From positions 1 through 6,740 of the forward strand of contig CAMLER010000284.1 of NCBI GenBank assembly GCA_946478915.1: DNA of 6,740 bases, written 5' to 3'. The stretch is from an uncultured Chryseolinea sp. (GTDB lineage Bacteria > Bacteroidota > Bacteroidia > Cytophagales > Cyclobacteriaceae). Numbering within the stretch: position 1 is the stretch's first letter; each line of letters starts with the position of its first letter. Shown piece after piece: positions 6,630 to 6,740 of the stretch. A program made the translations under genes and the position numbers. The notes under the pieces were generated by a model, which was given only the letters and a program-made list of their open reading frames with translations, did no database searches and was not told the origin of the DNA.

Positions 6630-6655
6630 CTCTTTTTACGGTTCCGAAAAAAGAG
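6630..6655 (+). other. Hairpin in the tRNA-Glu precursor leader
   Basis: CTCTTTTT (6630-6637) pairs perfectly with AAAAAGAG (6648-6655). After one A-A mismatch, the apex CGGTTCCG can form two or three further pairs. It begins at about the predicted transcription start and ends 19 bases before the tRNA. It is not followed by a T-run on either strand, so it is not a standard terminator. It may cap the 5' end or guide leader processing. Confidence 0.45.
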
Positions 6656-6674
6656 ATATTTTCGCACCTCAATT

Positions 6675-6740
6675 GGTCTGTTCGTCTAGGGGTTAGGACA
6701 CCAGATTTTCATTCTGGTAACACGGGTTCGATTCCCGTAC
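6675..6740 (+). tRNA. tRNA-Glu (anticodon TTC), 3' end cut by the window edge
   Basis: The cloverleaf reads clearly. The 5' acceptor strand GGTCTGT is 6675-6681, the D arm 6684-6699, and the anticodon stem CCAGA/TCTGG (6701-6705 with 6713-6717) encloses the loop TTTTCAT with anticodon TTC at 6708-6710. The variable loop is TAAC, and the T arm ACGGG-TTCGATT-CCCGT is 6722-6738. The last two bases, AC, begin the 3' acceptor strand and pair correctly with the 5' strand. About five more acceptor bases, the discriminator base and the CCA end lie outside the window. The anticodon reads GAA and GAG glutamate codons. Confidence 0.95.

Overview
The window reads as chromosomal core DNA of a Bacteroidota bacterium, probably near the Chitinophagales, Cytophagales or Sphingobacteriales. 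The evidence is two promoters that carry the Bacteroidota -7 box TAnnTTTG (upstream of gapA and of the tRNA), start codons with almost no Shine-Dalgarno sequences, A/T-rich 5' leaders, and proteins typical of that phylum. No transposase, integrase, CRISPR array or phage gene is visible.

Layout from left to right. The left edge holds the 3' part of hslV (+ strand), the proteolytic subunit of the HslUV protease. Converging on it is a minus-strand pair, a class III PLP aminotransferase (1507-2691) followed 8 bases later by an AI-2E/PerM-family membrane protein (389-1498), probably one operon. The longest reading frame of the aminotransferase would start at 2763, but its first 24 codons run through a strong intrinsic terminator (about 2721-2750), so the start at 2691 is preferred. 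That terminator fits an unlisted small gene (2827-2961, minus) encoding a 44-residue single-helix membrane peptide. Its upstream region of about 410 bases (2962-3374) contains a perfect 14-bp palindrome, an 11-bp direct repeat and other dyads, but no convincing gene.

The middle holds a two-gene minus-strand cluster. The upstream gene (3939-5135) encodes a membrane-anchored J-domain protein with a TPR-like C-terminal half. The downstream gene (start preferred at 3809) encodes a small all-helical TerB-like protein. Together they carry the parts found in the single protein DjlA (membrane helix, TerB-like region, J domain), arranged differently. This is the least ordinary piece of biology here and suggests a membrane-localised DnaK co-chaperone module.

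The right part holds gapA (glycolytic GAPDH, minus) with a probable terminator. A divergent control region (6495-6674) follows, with one promoter for gapA and one for tRNA-Glu(UUC), whose 3' end is cut by the window edge.

No confident new defence or mobile system is present. The items most worth checking are the small membrane gene with its terminator, the J-domain/TerB-like pair, and the structured leader of the tRNA.
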